Notes: a model not told the origin generated them from the sequence alone. Counted from the stretch's first letter, positions 32,003-42,959 are shown. The stretch: 64,000 bases of DNA from Massilibacteroides sp. (GCA_028708075.1 JAQVZS010000001.1:143319-207318), one strand, 5' to 3'. Translations and numbers: made by a program.

Positions 32003-32628
32003 ATTATGCGGAAGCCTTCGACAGGCAGACGCTTTTGTTTACTAATTTAATTGAGGCAAAGCTTAAAAGTGGTGAGGCTCAAAATCGATTGATCTTTTGT
32101 GAACATAGTCCGGTGCTTACAATCGGGAAAAGTGGAAAAGCGGATAATTTGCTGATTCCGGAGGTCTTGCTCAAAGAAAAAGGCATTGCTTATTTCCATA
32201 CAAACCGAGGAGGTGATATTACGTATCATGGGCCGGGGCAGATCACTGGCTATCCGATTTTCGATCTGGATAGCTGGGGTTTTGGTTTAAAGGATTATAT
32301 TCACCGGATGGAGGAGGTCGTTATTCGTTTTCTCGCGTATTATGGAGTGCGTGGGGAACGTTTGGATGGTGCGACCGGCGTTTGGATTGAACCGGATAAA
32401 AAATCAGCCCGCAAGATTTGCGCAATTGGTGTGAAGAGCAGCCATTTTGTAACGATGCATGGGTTTGCTTTAAATATTAATACGGATTTATCCTATTTTT
32501 CCTTGATTAATCCTTGTGGATTTGTGGATAAAGGAGTGACTTCCCTAGCCCGAGAGTTAGGCGAAATGCAGGATTTTGAAGGGGCAAAAATGAAACTTTT
32601 GGCTTTATTCCGCGAGTTTTTTCCTTGA
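31966..32628 (+). CDS. lipB: Lipoyl(octanoyl) transferase
   Basis: [64 protein letters not shown]. Overlaps mtgA by 37 nt. Confidence 0.96.
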   Translation: MASFSYTDWGKIDYAEAFDRQTLLFTNLIEAKLKSGEAQNRLIFCEHSPVLTIGKSGKADNLLIPEVLLKEKGIAYFHTNRGGDITYHGPGQITGYPIFDLDSWGFGLKDYIHRMEEVVIRFLAYYGVRGERLDGATGVWIEPDKKSARKICAIGVKSSHFVTMHGFALNINTDLSYFSLINPCGFVDKGVTSLARELGEMQDFEGAKMKLLALFREFFP

Positions 32629-32635
32629 TATAACG

Positions 32636-35600
32636 CTACTGTTTTTTTTCTGAAGAAGGCACAGAATCTGGTTGTAACGTAGTCGGCAAAAGCAATAGTC
32701 TTTTCCGGCGCCGGAATATCTCGGAAAAATGGGTGAAGTCTTTCCGGTACATAATTCCTAATCCTTGTGTTGTGAGTGACTGGCGTTGGTAACGATACAT
32801 ATCGTTGGCATGATTATAAGCTTTGAGCCGGATTTCTCCAGTTTTCGTTAGTTTGTATTCCAAATCGAATTCGCCGATAAATGTGCTTTCTTGATTTTGA
32901 TAGGGGTTATTCCGGACACCGAAATTACCGTTAAATAAAAGTCGGTTATCCAATAGTTGGCTGGATAACAACATTTCGAATTCCGTATCGGATACGCCAT
33001 CTTGACTGGTGCGGATATTTGTTCCGATTTGAATTTTGTCTGTGATGCTGTTTAATATTCCAGAAAGTTGCGAGGAGAGAGCAGACGATGCAACGGCATT
33101 TAATTCATTTGAGTTTTGCCCCATGTATGAGGGGGTATAAAATTTGTTCAACACCAACAAATAAATGATTTGTAGCGTCATCATCTCGTCTGTATCGACC
33201 AATCCTTTTACGAGTCGTTCTAATTCCGTGTTGGAACCGGGTAATTCGAGATCGAACTTAACCATAGGGTTTCGCAGTTGGCCGTTGATTTGAAGGATAC
33301 AATTAACCGGAATGTTGGAACGTCCGCTTTGTTCGACTAGACTCTGGTCTAAATCTCCGATGTTGGCTGTCAGATTATAGATTGCGTTAATATCCATTGT
33401 TGCATCGAACGGATCGCCTCTAAATTCCACCGTACTTCCTTCACCGATTTTAAACCCTTTATGAATGAGTTGCTGCATACTGAAATTGTAACTTCCGCTG
33501 TTGATATTTATCCCTCCGTACATGCGTAAATCCGATTTTGTGCCGTATTCAATTTGCATACTACCACTGCCGGTTGCTTTTAGTTTGTCGCCCGCCGTCG
33601 GATCCATAATTAGTTCGATATTTGCATCCGGAGTTATATCCAATAACATGTTCATCCGAATCTCAGCGCCGTCATCATTTTTGTTTGTTTTAACTAAGAG
33701 AGTTGAATCGGGAATTGTTGTGTTTTGTTCCGCTTTTTTTCTTTTGTCGATAAATGTGATGAAATCATATTCAGAAGCTTTCGAGCCGCTCATAAAGTTA
33801 AATGACACGGTGGTTTTTGGAGCGCTTTGCATGTTGATGTCAAAATTAATCAACTTTTCATTTCCGGTTATTTGGGTTGATCCGCTTCCATAGACGGAGC
33901 CGAAGATCATGGGATTCTGTTTTTCCGGCACATCATAGACCAGCATATTGTCGGCTTGAACATCTACATAGAATTTGAAGTTCCTGAAATGCGAATGGTT
34001 TACGTTCAGGGTTACTTGTCCTTTGTTTCCGTTTTTATCCTGAATCGTCAGTCTTTTGGTGCTTATTTTGTCTTCGGTCAAAAACAGCGAGTCAGTAAAC
34101 GTATATTGCGTATTTAAATAATCGATGCCGATAATGCCGTCTTTCACAAATGCATTTCCTTCGACCGTCAGGTTTTTAAACGAACCGTGCAAGTGAATCA
34201 GTCCGAACCCATGACCGCCTATTTCAGACGTTATATTGTCCATATATGGTTTCAGAAAGGCCAGGTTGATATCATTCGCGTCAAAGTAAATCGACAAACC
34301 GGATTTTTCACCTACCGGATAGATATAGCCGTTCACATCCGTCCAGGTACTATCGTTTTTGTATATCGTGCCGAGCATAAGAATTCCCTTTTGGGTATCA
34401 TCCCATTCACTGAATAAATTAAGTTGTCCGAATTCTACCTGGTTAAACGAAAAATTCTTTATTTCCAAGTCGGTGTTTAGCATACGACTGTTATAAATAT
34501 CCTGTATGTTGACAGTCCCAGTAGCTTTACCTCCGAATTTGAGCGCTTTGATATTAACGGTGTTGAAAATATAGCTGAGTTCAATATCCTTTAAATCCAG
34601 GAGTAGAATATCTGCCGGATCTTTGGATATCGTTCCGTCGATCAGTAAATGCTCATTTCCATGAGAAGCGTAAAAATTGTCTATACTGATTCGTTGATTC
34701 TGTATACTGACCACACTGGGTGAAAGAGTCCACGTCGAGTCCTTGATCGTTAGATAATTTGGCGTTATGGATGTTTCAATACGGGTCGATGGACGATCGT
34801 GCAAATCGGTTTCTTCAATAAAAATAGTGGAAGTACGAAGACTTGCATTAAATGTATTTTGCATGTTGTTTGCCCAAGTGAATAACGTATTGATTTTATC
34901 ATTATTTGCATCTGCCTGCAAATCCATATAATTCCGAATTCCTTTTTTATTAAAATTAATAAGTTTCAAACTCATGTCTATTTCGCCGGATTGGTTGTCG
35001 CAAGTCAGATAACCCGATTCGAACATCGAATTTTTGATGTTGAACTTCGGCAAATAAGCTTCTACCCGAAACTTATCGTAAATAGTATTATAAAAGCCGG
35101 TTATTCGTGCCTGATTAATGATCGAGAAAGGCAGTTTAAGCGTATTGGACAGTTCTTCTGTGTTTTCTACGGTTAACAACAATGAAAAACTATTTTCTTC
35201 AGTCTTTCGTTTTTCCTGTTTGATGTCTTTAAACAAAGAAGGTATATGTTTTTGTATTGTATAAAAAAGGCTTGGGACAATAGTTTTGAAAGAATAGGCA
35301 CCGTTGACTTCCCCGTTTACGAGGTCTGATTGGACAAGCAGCTTTCTGTCGGAGTCATGACCGGAAGCAACGATCAGAAGTTTATCCATCTTAAATTGAG
35401 CCGGTGTTGTGATAAAGGCGAGACTGTCTAATTGAATTTTACCTTCGATATTATCAATCGTATTTCCGGAAAAGTCCGCATTTAAAGTGAAAGAGATTTC
35501 CGGCGATTCATATTTATCCGTTAGATGTAAATTATCCGGACGAAAATGATCGACTTGCGCCGTGAAATTAAACAAGGAGTTTTTCCCTTGATTTAAGAAC

Positions 35601-37135
35601 AAACCTTCGACCAACAACGATCCATTCGGATCGTCTATTTGTATTTTCCCATTAAACCCATGTTCCTGAAATTGGCCGGAAAAAAGCAGATTTTCGTAAT
35701 TGTAGCCTTTATAGTCAACATTCAATATTCTAGCTTCGATCTGTCCGAAAAACTTTTTATTGACCGGTCGTACAGCATCCAGATGAATATCGAAACGAAT
35801 ATTTCCAAACGGGTTACCATCTTCAAACAGATGGTTGATCTTCAAATTGGAAGTGCTGACATGTCCTTTAACAAACGTTCCGATTTGTCTGGCTTTATCA
35901 TGTCCGAAGTTCAGATCGGTTTCTATTGTGCCGATAGCGGATGTCAATTTCCCGTATGCAACCAGATTGTCTAAAAACCCGGATATTTCTCCGGTAAAAT
36001 GAAGGGTTCCCAGTTTTTGTAAATAAGCTGGTAATTCTACAGGTTTTTCGCTGAAATTATTTATCAACCCTTTGATTCCCTCATTCGTGATTCTCATCTG
36101 GTTAAGTTGACCAAATAAATAGGTGTTTTCTGGCTGGGTAATGCCTTTCAGTTCCATTTTTCCCAAAATCTGAAGTTTGTTACTGTAATCGAGCGAAAGC
36201 TGTTTAAGATTAATGTCGTTGATGAATCCCGACGCTTCGGCTGAAAGTCTGACAGTTTCCTTGAAATTCGAGAACACCGGGATAAAAGCTTTCAAATCAT
36301 TCAGTCGGATTTCGGAAGGCGAAATGAGTAAATTGACCCGAGCATTGTTTACCAGTTCTTCAGTGTTGTTTATGTCTTTTAATGCGATCTGTGCTTCTGG
36401 TATTTTAAAATCCGTTCCCGGTAATTTGAGTTGCAGATCATTAATTAAGGCACTATCTCGGTTTGCCCGGATTATTAGAGAAAGTTTATTGATCGAAAGT
36501 CCGGAGACTTCTTCAAAGCTTATTTTTTTAATTTGAGCATTTAGACTGTCATTCGTTAATTTTTTGACCGAAAGGCTTGCGCTCAGATTCTTTATCTCAA
36601 GATGTTTCGCGTTGAATTTACCGGGCGTTTGTTTTTCCGACAGGATATCGTACGAAAGATGTCCGCGCCTCATCATGATGGAATGGAGTTGCAGATCTAT
36701 TCGACTCTCTTTGTTTAACGTATCTTTTGAGGAAAAGGCCCGTATAAGAAACTGCATATTCAATTCGTCGGAAGGTTTGTTTTTCTGTAAGTTTAATGAA
36801 AAGCCAAAGAGGCGAATGGTATTGAATACAATTTTTTTCTTTAATAAGGGGAAAAATTCAAATCCCGCCGAAATGTGCGATGCTTCCAATAAAACTGTAC
36901 CATTTGGATCTTCCAGATAAAGGTCTTCCAAAGCAATCCGATTGAGCCATTCAATGTCAATATGCCCTATCTTTACGGGAACATTCAGATATTCGGATAA
37001 TTCAGAGGCGACCGTTTCGGTTACTTTATTCTGTATGTAGGGAATATTAAGCAGAATAGCCGGAATCGCATAAAATGTCCAAAGTAAAATAAAAAGACTA
37101 ACAATTATGTATTTTAAGACTCTGATAGCGCACAC
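32636..37135 (-). CDS. Translocation/assembly module TamB-like protein
   Basis: 1499 aa with an N-terminal TM, AsmA-like start and long beta-rich region. C-terminus has the TamB pattern (YGTKSDLRMYGGININSGSYNFSMQQLIHKGFKI; FDLELPGSNTELERLVKGLVDTDEMMTLQIIYLLVLNKFYTP). Confidence 0.9.
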   Translation of the reverse strand: MCAIRVLKYIIVSLFILLWTFYAIPAILLNIPYIQNKVTETVASELSEYLNVPVKIGHIDIEWLNRIALEDLYLEDPNGTVLLEASHISAGFEFFPLLKKKIVFNTIRLFGFSLNLQKNKPSDELNMQFLIRAFSSKDTLNKESRIDLQLHSIMMRRGHLSYDILSEKQTPGKFNAKHLEIKNLSASLSVKKLTNDSLNAQIKKISFEEVSGLSINKLSLIIRANRDSALINDLQLKLPGTDFKIPEAQIALKDINNTEELVNNARVNLLISPSEIRLNDLKAFIPVFSNFKETVRLSAEASGFINDINLKQLSLDYSNKLQILGKMELKGITQPENTYLFGQLNQMRITNEGIKGLINNFSEKPVELPAYLQKLGTLHFTGEISGFLDNLVAYGKLTSAIGTIETDLNFGHDKARQIGTFVKGHVSTSNLKINHLFEDGNPFGNIRFDIHLDAVRPVNKKFFGQIEARILNVDYKGYNYENLLFSGQFQEHGFNGKIQIDDPNGSLLVEGLFLNQGKNSLFNFTAQVDHFRPDNLHLTDKYESPEISFTLNADFSGNTIDNIEGKIQLDSLAFITTPAQFKMDKLLIVASGHDSDRKLLVQSDLVNGEVNGAYSFKTIVPSLFYTIQKHIPSLFKDIKQEKRKTEENSFSLLLTVENTEELSNTLKLPFSIINQARITGFYNTIYDKFRVEAYLPKFNIKNSMFESGYLTCDNQSGEIDMSLKLINFNKKGIRNYMDLQADANNDKINTLFTWANNMQNTFNASLRTSTIFIEETDLHDRPSTRIETSITPNYLTIKDSTWTLSPSVVSIQNQRISIDNFYASHGNEHLLIDGTISKDPADILLLDLKDIELSYIFNTVNIKALKFGGKATGTVNIQDIYNSRMLNTDLEIKNFSFNQVEFGQLNLFSEWDDTQKGILMLGTIYKNDSTWTDVNGYIYPVGEKSGLSIYFDANDINLAFLKPYMDNITSEIGGHGFGLIHLHGSFKNLTVEGNAFVKDGIIGIDYLNTQYTFTDSLFLTEDKISTKRLTIQDKNGNKGQVTLNVNHSHFRNFKFYVDVQADNMLVYDVPEKQNPMIFGSVYGSGSTQITGNEKLINFDINMQSAPKTTVSFNFMSGSKASEYDFITFIDKRKKAEQNTTIPDSTLLVKTNKNDDGAEIRMNMLLDITPDANIELIMDPTAGDKLKATGSGSMQIEYGTKSDLRMYGGININSGSYNFSMQQLIHKGFKIGEGSTVEFRGDPFDATMDINAIYNLTANIGDLDQSLVEQSGRSNIPVNCILQINGQLRNPMVKFDLELPGSNTELERLVKGLVDTDEMMTLQIIYLLVLNKFYTPSYMGQNSNELNAVASSALSSQLSGILNSITDKIQIGTNIRTSQDGVSDTEFEMLLSSQLLDNRLLFNGNFGVRNNPYQNQESTFIGEFDLEYKLTKTGEIRLKAYNHANDMYRYQRQSLTTQGLGIMYRKDFTHFSEIFRRRKRLLLLPTTLQPDSVPSSEKKQ

Positions 37136-37147
37136 TAATTTAAATTA

Positions 37148-37155
37148 CAAAACTA
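37148..37155 (-). promoter_or_regulatory. Bacteroidetes -7 box (TAGTTTTG, minus strand) for the tamB-like gene
   Basis: CAAAACTA on plus strand, upstream of the minus-strand start at 37135. Confidence 0.45.
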
Positions 37156-37179
37156 CAATATAATCATGATAGAAATGGT

Positions 37180-37187
37180 TAATTTTG
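37180..37187 (+). promoter_or_regulatory. Bacteroidetes -7 box (TAATTTTG) for tsaD
   Basis: TAnnTTTG match 17 nt upstream of the start. Confidence 0.5.
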
Positions 37188-37203
37188 CAGAAAAAAGGAA
37201 TCT

Positions 37204-38223
37204 ATGGGTATTATGATATTAGGGATTGAATCTTCGTGTGACGATACTTCAGCCGCAGTTATTCGGGAAGGTGTGTTATTGTCTAATGTAATTGCCAGTC
37301 AGTCTGTTCATGAAGCTTATGGAGGCGTGGTGCCCGAATTGGCTTCCCGGGCGCATCAACAGAATATCATTCCGGTGGTAAGCGAAGCGATCAAACGAGC
37401 TGGAATTGATAAATCCGAATTGGATGCGATAGCCTTTACCCGTGGTCCCGGTTTGATGGGATCTTTATTAGTTGGAACTTCGTTTGCAAAAGGATTATCA
37501 ATGTCGTTAAGCATTCCGATGATCGAAGTAAACCATTTGCAGGCTCATGTGTTGGCGCATTTTATTAAGGATGCGCCGGACGATAATCATCAGCCGGCCT
37601 ATCCTTTTCTATGTTTGCTGGTATCTGGTGGAAATTCACAAATCATTAAAGTTAAGGCTTATAATGATATGGAAGTGATCGGACAGACGATCGATGACGC
37701 CGCGGGTGAAGCGTTCGATAAATGTGCCAAAGTGATGGGATTAGGATACCCGGGAGGTCCAATTGTCAATCGTCTCGCAAACGAAGGAAATCCGAATACG
37801 TTTGTATTCAGCAAACCTCATATTTCTGACTATAACTATAGTTTTAGCGGATTAAAAACCTCTTTTCTGTATACGTTGCGGGATAGGTTAGCGGTTGATC
37901 CGGATTTTATTGAAAAGAATAAAGCCGATCTTTGTGCGTCATTACAAGAAACGGTTATTGATATTCTCATGACAAAACTACGTAAAGCTGCGAAAGATCT
38001 AAATATAAACGAAGTTGCCGTTGCCGGAGGGGTTTCTGCCAATACTGGATTGCGGGATGCGTTTCATGATCATGCCAGACGTTACGGATGGAAAATTCAT
38101 ATTCCCAAATTTGCTTATACTACCGACAACGCGGCAATGGTTGCGATCACCGGCTACTATAAATATATGGATAAGGACTTTTGCTCTATGGAAGCCACGC
38201 CTTTTTCCCGTGTCGTATTATAA
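37204..38223 (+). CDS. tsaD: tRNA N6-adenosine threonylcarbamoyltransferase
   Basis: ILGIESSCDDTSAAVI, GGVVPELASRAHQQNI, LCLLVSGGNSQII, DDAAGEAFDKCAKVMGLGYPGGP. Confidence 0.98.
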   Translation: MGIMILGIESSCDDTSAAVIREGVLLSNVIASQSVHEAYGGVVPELASRAHQQNIIPVVSEAIKRAGIDKSELDAIAFTRGPGLMGSLLVGTSFAKGLSMSLSIPMIEVNHLQAHVLAHFIKDAPDDNHQPAYPFLCLLVSGGNSQIIKVKAYNDMEVIGQTIDDAAGEAFDKCAKVMGLGYPGGPIVNRLANEGNPNTFVFSKPHISDYNYSFSGLKTSFLYTLRDRLAVDPDFIEKNKADLCASLQETVIDILMTKLRKAAKDLNINEVAVAGGVSANTGLRDAFHDHARRYGWKIHIPKFAYTTDNAAMVAITGYYKYMDKDFCSMEATPFSRVVL

Positions 38224-38257
38224 CTGTCCTGTTTTGTCAGTTCGGCTGTTTTGCGAT

Positions 38258-38611
38258 TTATTTGATCAGCTTATTTGTTTTGGTATCCGGGAAAATAATG
38301 GCTGGTTTAAAGTTTTTGGCCTCTTCGAAATCCATTATTGCATAAGCCATGATAATGATAATATCCCCGGGTTGCACTTTTCGGGCAGCGGCACCGTTTA
38401 AGCAGATAATGCCCGAGCCTCGTTCGCCTTTGATTACATACGTGTCGAAGCGTTCGCCATTGTTGTTATTTACAATCGAAACTTTCTCGTTGGCGATAAT
38501 ATTGGCTGCCTCCATCAACTCTTCATCAATGGTGATGCTGCCGATGTAATTGAGGTTTGCTTCTGTAACGGTTATCCGGTGTATTTTGGATTTTAATATT
38601 TCTATAAACAT
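38258..38611 (-). CDS. panD: Aspartate 1-decarboxylase
   Basis: [35 protein letters not shown]; contains the YIGS(I) self-cleavage site and [23 protein letters not shown]. Confidence 0.97.
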   Translation of the reverse strand: MFIEILKSKIHRITVTEANLNYIGSITIDEELMEAANIIANEKVSIVNNNNGERFDTYVIKGERGSGIICLNGAAARKVQPGDIIIIMAYAIMDFEEAKNFKPAIIFPDTKTNKLIK

Positions 38612-38630
38612 TGTTTTACTCTGCCTTGCG

Positions 38631-39479
38631 TTAAGATAATTTATAATGAATATTGTCGATTAGCCTGACCTTTCCACAATAAACCGTAATGCAGCCGACC
38701 GGATCGTTCGACCCTTTCCAATCGCTGACCGCTTCAAGTGTGGCGCTGTCTACAATTTCGTAATATTCTATTTCCATTTCAGATTCTTTGTTTATCGTAT
38801 CGATAACGAAATCGATTGTTTCCTCTACACTGTGTTTTTGTGCAAAGGTAGTGCTTTCTTGCAAAACATGGGCAATTAATGGCGCTTTTTGACGTAATTC
38901 CGGCGTCAAGCGGGTGTTTCTACTGCTCAAAGCCAATCCGTCTTTTTCTCTTACGATCGGACAGGCAACGATTTTTACTTTCATGTTCAATAATTTAACC
39001 ATTGAACGGATGACGGCAATTTGTTGAAAATCCTTTTCTCCGAAATAAGCTTTGCTTGGTTGAACAATATCGAATAATTTACTAACGATCTGTCCGACAC
39101 CATTAAAATGTCCCGGTCGGTATTTTCCCTCCATCACTTCCGCGACGCGTCCAAAATTAAAAATGCGGGTATCTGGCTCAGGATACATCTCTTTTTCGCC
39201 TGGTGCGAATACGTATGTACAGCCAGCTGCTTCCAGCAAAGCGTAATCTTGTTCCGGCGTACGTGGGTAAGTGGACAGATCGTTTTTGTCATTGAATTGT
39301 GTCGGGTTGACAAAAATACTGACTACACAAACATCGTTTTCCCGCACACATTGGCGCACTAAACTGATATGTCCGGCGTGGAGAGCACCCATTGTCGGAA
39401 CCAACCCAATTTGTTTTTTACTCTCTCTTTCTTTGTTCAGATATAGTTTTAAATCTTTGATATTACTTGCTATTTTCAT
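38631..39479 (-). CDS. panC: Pantothenate synthetase
   Basis: [53 protein letters not shown]. Start could be 39488 or 39479. Confidence 0.97.
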   Translation of the reverse strand: MKIASNIKDLKLYLNKERESKKQIGLVPTMGALHAGHISLVRQCVRENDVCVVSIFVNPTQFNDKNDLSTYPRTPEQDYALLEAAGCTYVFAPGEKEMYPEPDTRIFNFGRVAEVMEGKYRPGHFNGVGQIVSKLFDIVQPSKAYFGEKDFQQIAVIRSMVKLLNMKVKIVACPIVREKDGLALSSRNTRLTPELRQKAPLIAHVLQESTTFAQKHSVEETIDFVIDTINKESEMEIEYYEIVDSATLEAVSDWKGSNDPVGCITVYCGKVRLIDNIHYKLS

Positions 39480-39541
39480 GAGGTTCATGCTTTAGACGCT
39501 GCAAAGCAAGTAAATAATTGCCGTAAATGAAAGAATTTTAT

Positions 39542-39549
39542 TATCTTTG
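39542..39549 (+). promoter_or_regulatory. Bacteroidetes -7 box (TATCTTTG) upstream of the GT5-like gene
   Basis: TAnnTTTG match 29 nt upstream of ATG. Confidence 0.6.
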
Positions 39550-39578
39550 TTGCGTTTTTATCAAACTAAATAAAAAGA

Positions 39579-40403
39579 ATGGATGCAAAGAAAATCTTGT
39601 TTATAGCTCAAGAGATCACCCCTTACTTGCCTGAATCTGAAATCGCGACAATTTGCAGGAATTTGCCGCAAGGCATACAGGAACGCGGCCGGGAGATAAG
39701 GACTTTTATGCCGAAGTTTGGAAATATAAATGAACGTAGAAACCAATTGCATGAGGTGATTCGCTTGTCGGGTATGAACCTGATCATTGATGACACAGAT
39801 CATCCGCTGATCATTAAAGTTGCGTCTATCCAATCCGCTCGAATGCAGGTTTATTTTATTGATAACGAAGATTTCTTTCAACGTAAAGGAACTACAGTCG
39901 ATGAGGAAGGAAATGAATACGAAGATAACGACGACCGTTCCATTTTTTATGTCCGTGGAGTATTAGAAACGATCAAAAAACTGCGTTGGATTCCTGATGT
40001 GATTCATTGTCATGGTTGGATATCTGCATTAACAGCTTTGTATGTGAAGCGGATGTATGTAGATGATCCTTGCCTGAAAAGTGCAAAAATTGTTTATTCT
40101 GTTTATAAAGATGATTTCGAAAAACCCTTTGCGGACGATTTTGTATCCAAGTTGAAGATGGACGGAGCGAAAGAAAATGATGTGAAGGTTTTGAAAAATG
40201 GCGCGGATTTCGTCGCTTTATCGAAATTAGCGATTGATTTTAGCGACGGGGTTATTCAGGGAAGTAAATGTATTAACCCTGAAATTGAATCATATATCGC
40301 GTCGAAAACAGATATTCCGTTTCTCTCATATAAGTCTGAAGAGGCTTATATGGATGAGTTTGATAAATTCTATGATTTAGTAATGGATACTAAAAAGAAA
40401 TAA
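39579..40403 (+). CDS. Half-length glycogen/starch synthase-like protein (GT5 N-terminal domain only)
   Basis: AKKILFIAQEITPYLPE, REIRTFMPKFGNINERR, PDVIHCHGWISALTALYVKRMY resemble the GT5 catalytic N-domain. Ends at 274 aa without the C-terminal GT half. Confidence 0.8.
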   Translation: MDAKKILFIAQEITPYLPESEIATICRNLPQGIQERGREIRTFMPKFGNINERRNQLHEVIRLSGMNLIIDDTDHPLIIKVASIQSARMQVYFIDNEDFFQRKGTTVDEEGNEYEDNDDRSIFYVRGVLETIKKLRWIPDVIHCHGWISALTALYVKRMYVDDPCLKSAKIVYSVYKDDFEKPFADDFVSKLKMDGAKENDVKVLKNGADFVALSKLAIDFSDGVIQGSKCINPEIESYIASKTDIPFLSYKSEEAYMDEFDKFYDLVMDTKKK

Positions 40404-40406
40404 ATA

Positions 40407-41744
40407 ATGAAACTCCGATCTTCAATAGTGGGCTTGATGCTGAGTGCCGGCTTTTTGTCTGGCTGTAATGATGATTTAAATTATGTGGGGGGAAGTATCC
40501 AGCCTGACGAAGATAGAATTGATGTCATGGTCGATTCTTTTATGATGGCGTCTTCGACCGTAAAGATTGATTCTATATATGCAAAAACTTCTTCCGGTTA
40601 TTTGGGGCAGTTTTTTGATCCGCAGTATGGTGATTATAAAGCGGACTATATTTGTCAGTTTTATTGTAAGGAGGGATATACATTTGCGCATGAACCACTG
40701 AACGGAAAGATTGATTCGGTGGTGTTTGTTATGTTATACAATTCTTATATTGGGGATTCTCTTTCACCGATGAAGGCGGAAATTTTCCCTGTGGTTAAGT
40801 CGCTCGATCGTAATTATTATACAAATATCAATCCGGAAGATTATTGCAATATGCAAACGTCTTTGGGAGGTCAGGCGTATACTGTTTACAATGCGGTCAA
40901 AGCAACGAAAAATGATACGATAAAAATCCGGTTGAAAGATGAATTGGGACAACAAATATATGATGAAACAATAAATAATCCATCCTCGTTCGCGAATCAG
41001 GAAGCCTTCAATCGCTTTTTCCCCGGACTTTATGTGACGAACACGTATGGAATGGGAGTTACTTTGCGGGTAAACGCTTCGGGGATTATGATTCATTACC
41101 GCTACGAAGCGACAACTACGGATTCAAAAGGAAACGATTCTACGTATGTAGCAAATACCAACGAATTGTTTATTGTGACCAACGAAGTAATCCAGCTAAA
41201 CCGGATGAAGAGTTACGGATTGGATGAACTTTTGGCACCCAACAACAACTATACGTATTTAAAAACACCTGCGGGGGTGTATACGCGATTGGTTATTCCG
41301 GCAAAGAAAATATTTGAACGTGTTGGTGACCGGATTATCAATGATTTGCCGGTGGCAATCAAACCTCTTCCTTCATCGGACTGGGAATATGCTTCGTCTC
41401 CTTCTTCTTATTTATTGCTATTGCCGGAAGATTCGTTGAAAACATTCTTTGAGAAAAATAAAATAGATGATAATATTACTTCGTTTAAAACAAAGTATTC
41501 ATATTCTTCCACTGAACGTATTTATATGTATAATTTTGGAAATATCGCAAGATTGCTAAAAAAGCATAAAGAGAATGCGCCGGACGAAGATTTAAGAGTG
41601 TTGCTTATTCCGATAGAAACGGATGCCGCTACAAACACTTATTCATATTACATCCGGAATTTCTTAAGACCTTCTGGATTGACGTTAAGAAAGGATTCGG
41701 AGGTTATGTCCATTAAAGTTACTACAAGCAAATATGAAAAATAG
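40407..41744 (+). CDS. DUF4270-like lipoprotein
   Basis: Lipobox (AGFLSGC), DRIDVMVDSFMMASSTVKIDSIYAKTSSGYLGQFFDPQYGDYKADYICQFYC. 3 nt after the GT5-like stop codon. Confidence 0.78.
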   Translation: MKLRSSIVGLMLSAGFLSGCNDDLNYVGGSIQPDEDRIDVMVDSFMMASSTVKIDSIYAKTSSGYLGQFFDPQYGDYKADYICQFYCKEGYTFAHEPLNGKIDSVVFVMLYNSYIGDSLSPMKAEIFPVVKSLDRNYYTNINPEDYCNMQTSLGGQAYTVYNAVKATKNDTIKIRLKDELGQQIYDETINNPSSFANQEAFNRFFPGLYVTNTYGMGVTLRVNASGIMIHYRYEATTTDSKGNDSTYVANTNELFIVTNEVIQLNRMKSYGLDELLAPNNNYTYLKTPAGVYTRLVIPAKKIFERVGDRIINDLPVAIKPLPSSDWEYASSPSSYLLLLPEDSLKTFFEKNKIDDNITSFKTKYSYSSTERIYMYNFGNIARLLKKHKENAPDEDLRVLLIPIETDAATNTYSYYIRNFLRPSGLTLRKDSEVMSIKVTTSKYEK

Positions 41745-41768
41745 ATTCAATATATTGTAAGATTTTAA

Positions 41769-41799
41769 GCCGTGTCCTTTCGGGGAGGCGGTTTTTTTT
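41769..41799 (+). terminator. Imperfect rho-independent terminator after the DUF4270 gene
   Basis: CCGTGTCC-TTTCGG-GGAGGCGG-like stem followed by 8 Ts. Confidence 0.7.
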
Positions 41800-41920
41800 G
41801 AAGATAAAATAAAGAGTTATTTTTCCTCCTCCGAACGGTGACGTTCTAAGTGTTATAATGAGTACATATAACCCCGAAGCTTTTAATATTCGATCAATGT
41901 TTATTGGTTTACTTCACACT

Positions 41921-41938
41921 GTATATTTACGAATATAC
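41921..41938. promoter_or_regulatory. Inverted repeat just upstream of the panB -7 box (candidate operator)
   Basis: GTATATT-tacg-AATATAC, perfect 7-bp arms, 12 nt upstream of TACCTTTG. Confidence 0.45.
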
Positions 41939-41950
41939 CGAATAAAGCAA

Positions 41951-41958
41951 TACCTTTG
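41951..41958 (+). promoter_or_regulatory. Bacteroidetes -7 box (TACCTTTG) for panB
   Basis: TAnnTTTG match 29 nt upstream of ATG. Confidence 0.6.
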
Positions 41959-41987
41959 TATTCTGTAATTGTAAATTAATATACGTT

Positions 41988-42809
41988 ATGTCAGTAGCAA
42001 AAATGGATGAGAACAGAAAAGTAACCACGCATCGTCTGTTTGAGATGAAGCAAAGGGGTGAAAAGATTTCCATGTTGACAGCCTACGATTATTCGATGGC
42101 TGCTATTATTGATCAAGCAGGAATGGATGTGATTCTTGTCGGCGATTCAGCTTCCAATGTGATGGCGGGAAATGTAACAACTCTTCCGATCACTTTGGAC
42201 CAGATGATTTATCACGGAAAATCGGTGATGAAAGCAGTCAAGCGATCATTAGTAGTGGTAGATCTCCCATTTGGTACGTATCAGGGAAATTCTAAGGAAG
42301 CCCTTTCTTCCGCTATCCGTGTGATGAAGGAAACGCATGCCGATTGTATTAAACTGGAAGGAGGAGCGGAAGTGAAAGAATCGATCGAACGTATTCTTTG
42401 TGCTGGAATTCCAATTATGGGACATTTGGGCTTAACTCCTCAATCGATAAATAAATTCGGGACTTATACGGTGCGTGCCCGAGAAGAAGCGGAAGCCGAA
42501 AAATTGGTAAGAGATGCGCATTTGCTGGAGGAAATTGGCTGTTTCGCCATTGTGCTCGAAAAAATTCCTGCCGTATTAGCTACCCGTGTAGCAAGAGAAC
42601 TGACCATTCCTGTTATCGGAATTGGCGCAGGAGGGGGCGTGGACGGTCAGGTGTTAGTGATGCACGATATGTTGGGAATTAATAAAGAGTTTTCTCCGCG
42701 TTTCCTGCGCCGTTATGCTAACCTGAACGAAATGATCACGAAAGCCGTTCAGTCGTATATCGCGGATGTGAAAAGTCGGGATTTCCCGAATGAAAAGGAA
42801 CAATATTGA
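41988..42809 (+). CDS. panB: 3-methyl-2-oxobutanoate hydroxymethyltransferase
   Basis: [70 protein letters not shown]. Confidence 0.98.
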   Translation: MSVAKMDENRKVTTHRLFEMKQRGEKISMLTAYDYSMAAIIDQAGMDVILVGDSASNVMAGNVTTLPITLDQMIYHGKSVMKAVKRSLVVVDLPFGTYQGNSKEALSSAIRVMKETHADCIKLEGGAEVKESIERILCAGIPIMGHLGLTPQSINKFGTYTVRAREEAEAEKLVRDAHLLEEIGCFAIVLEKIPAVLATRVARELTIPVIGIGAGGGVDGQVLVMHDMLGINKEFSPRFLRRYANLNEMITKAVQSYIADVKSRDFPNEKEQY

Positions 42810-42959
42810 ATAGAACGTCCAGCTTATAAACATGAATTGTTAAGGTTATTGGCAAAAAGAAGTTTTTCAATGAGGTGTGAACGAATTGAAAAATCATTCC
42901 AAAGCCAAACAATAAATTTTGATGGTTGAGTTCCTATTTTTTCTTGTGTGATAGAATAC

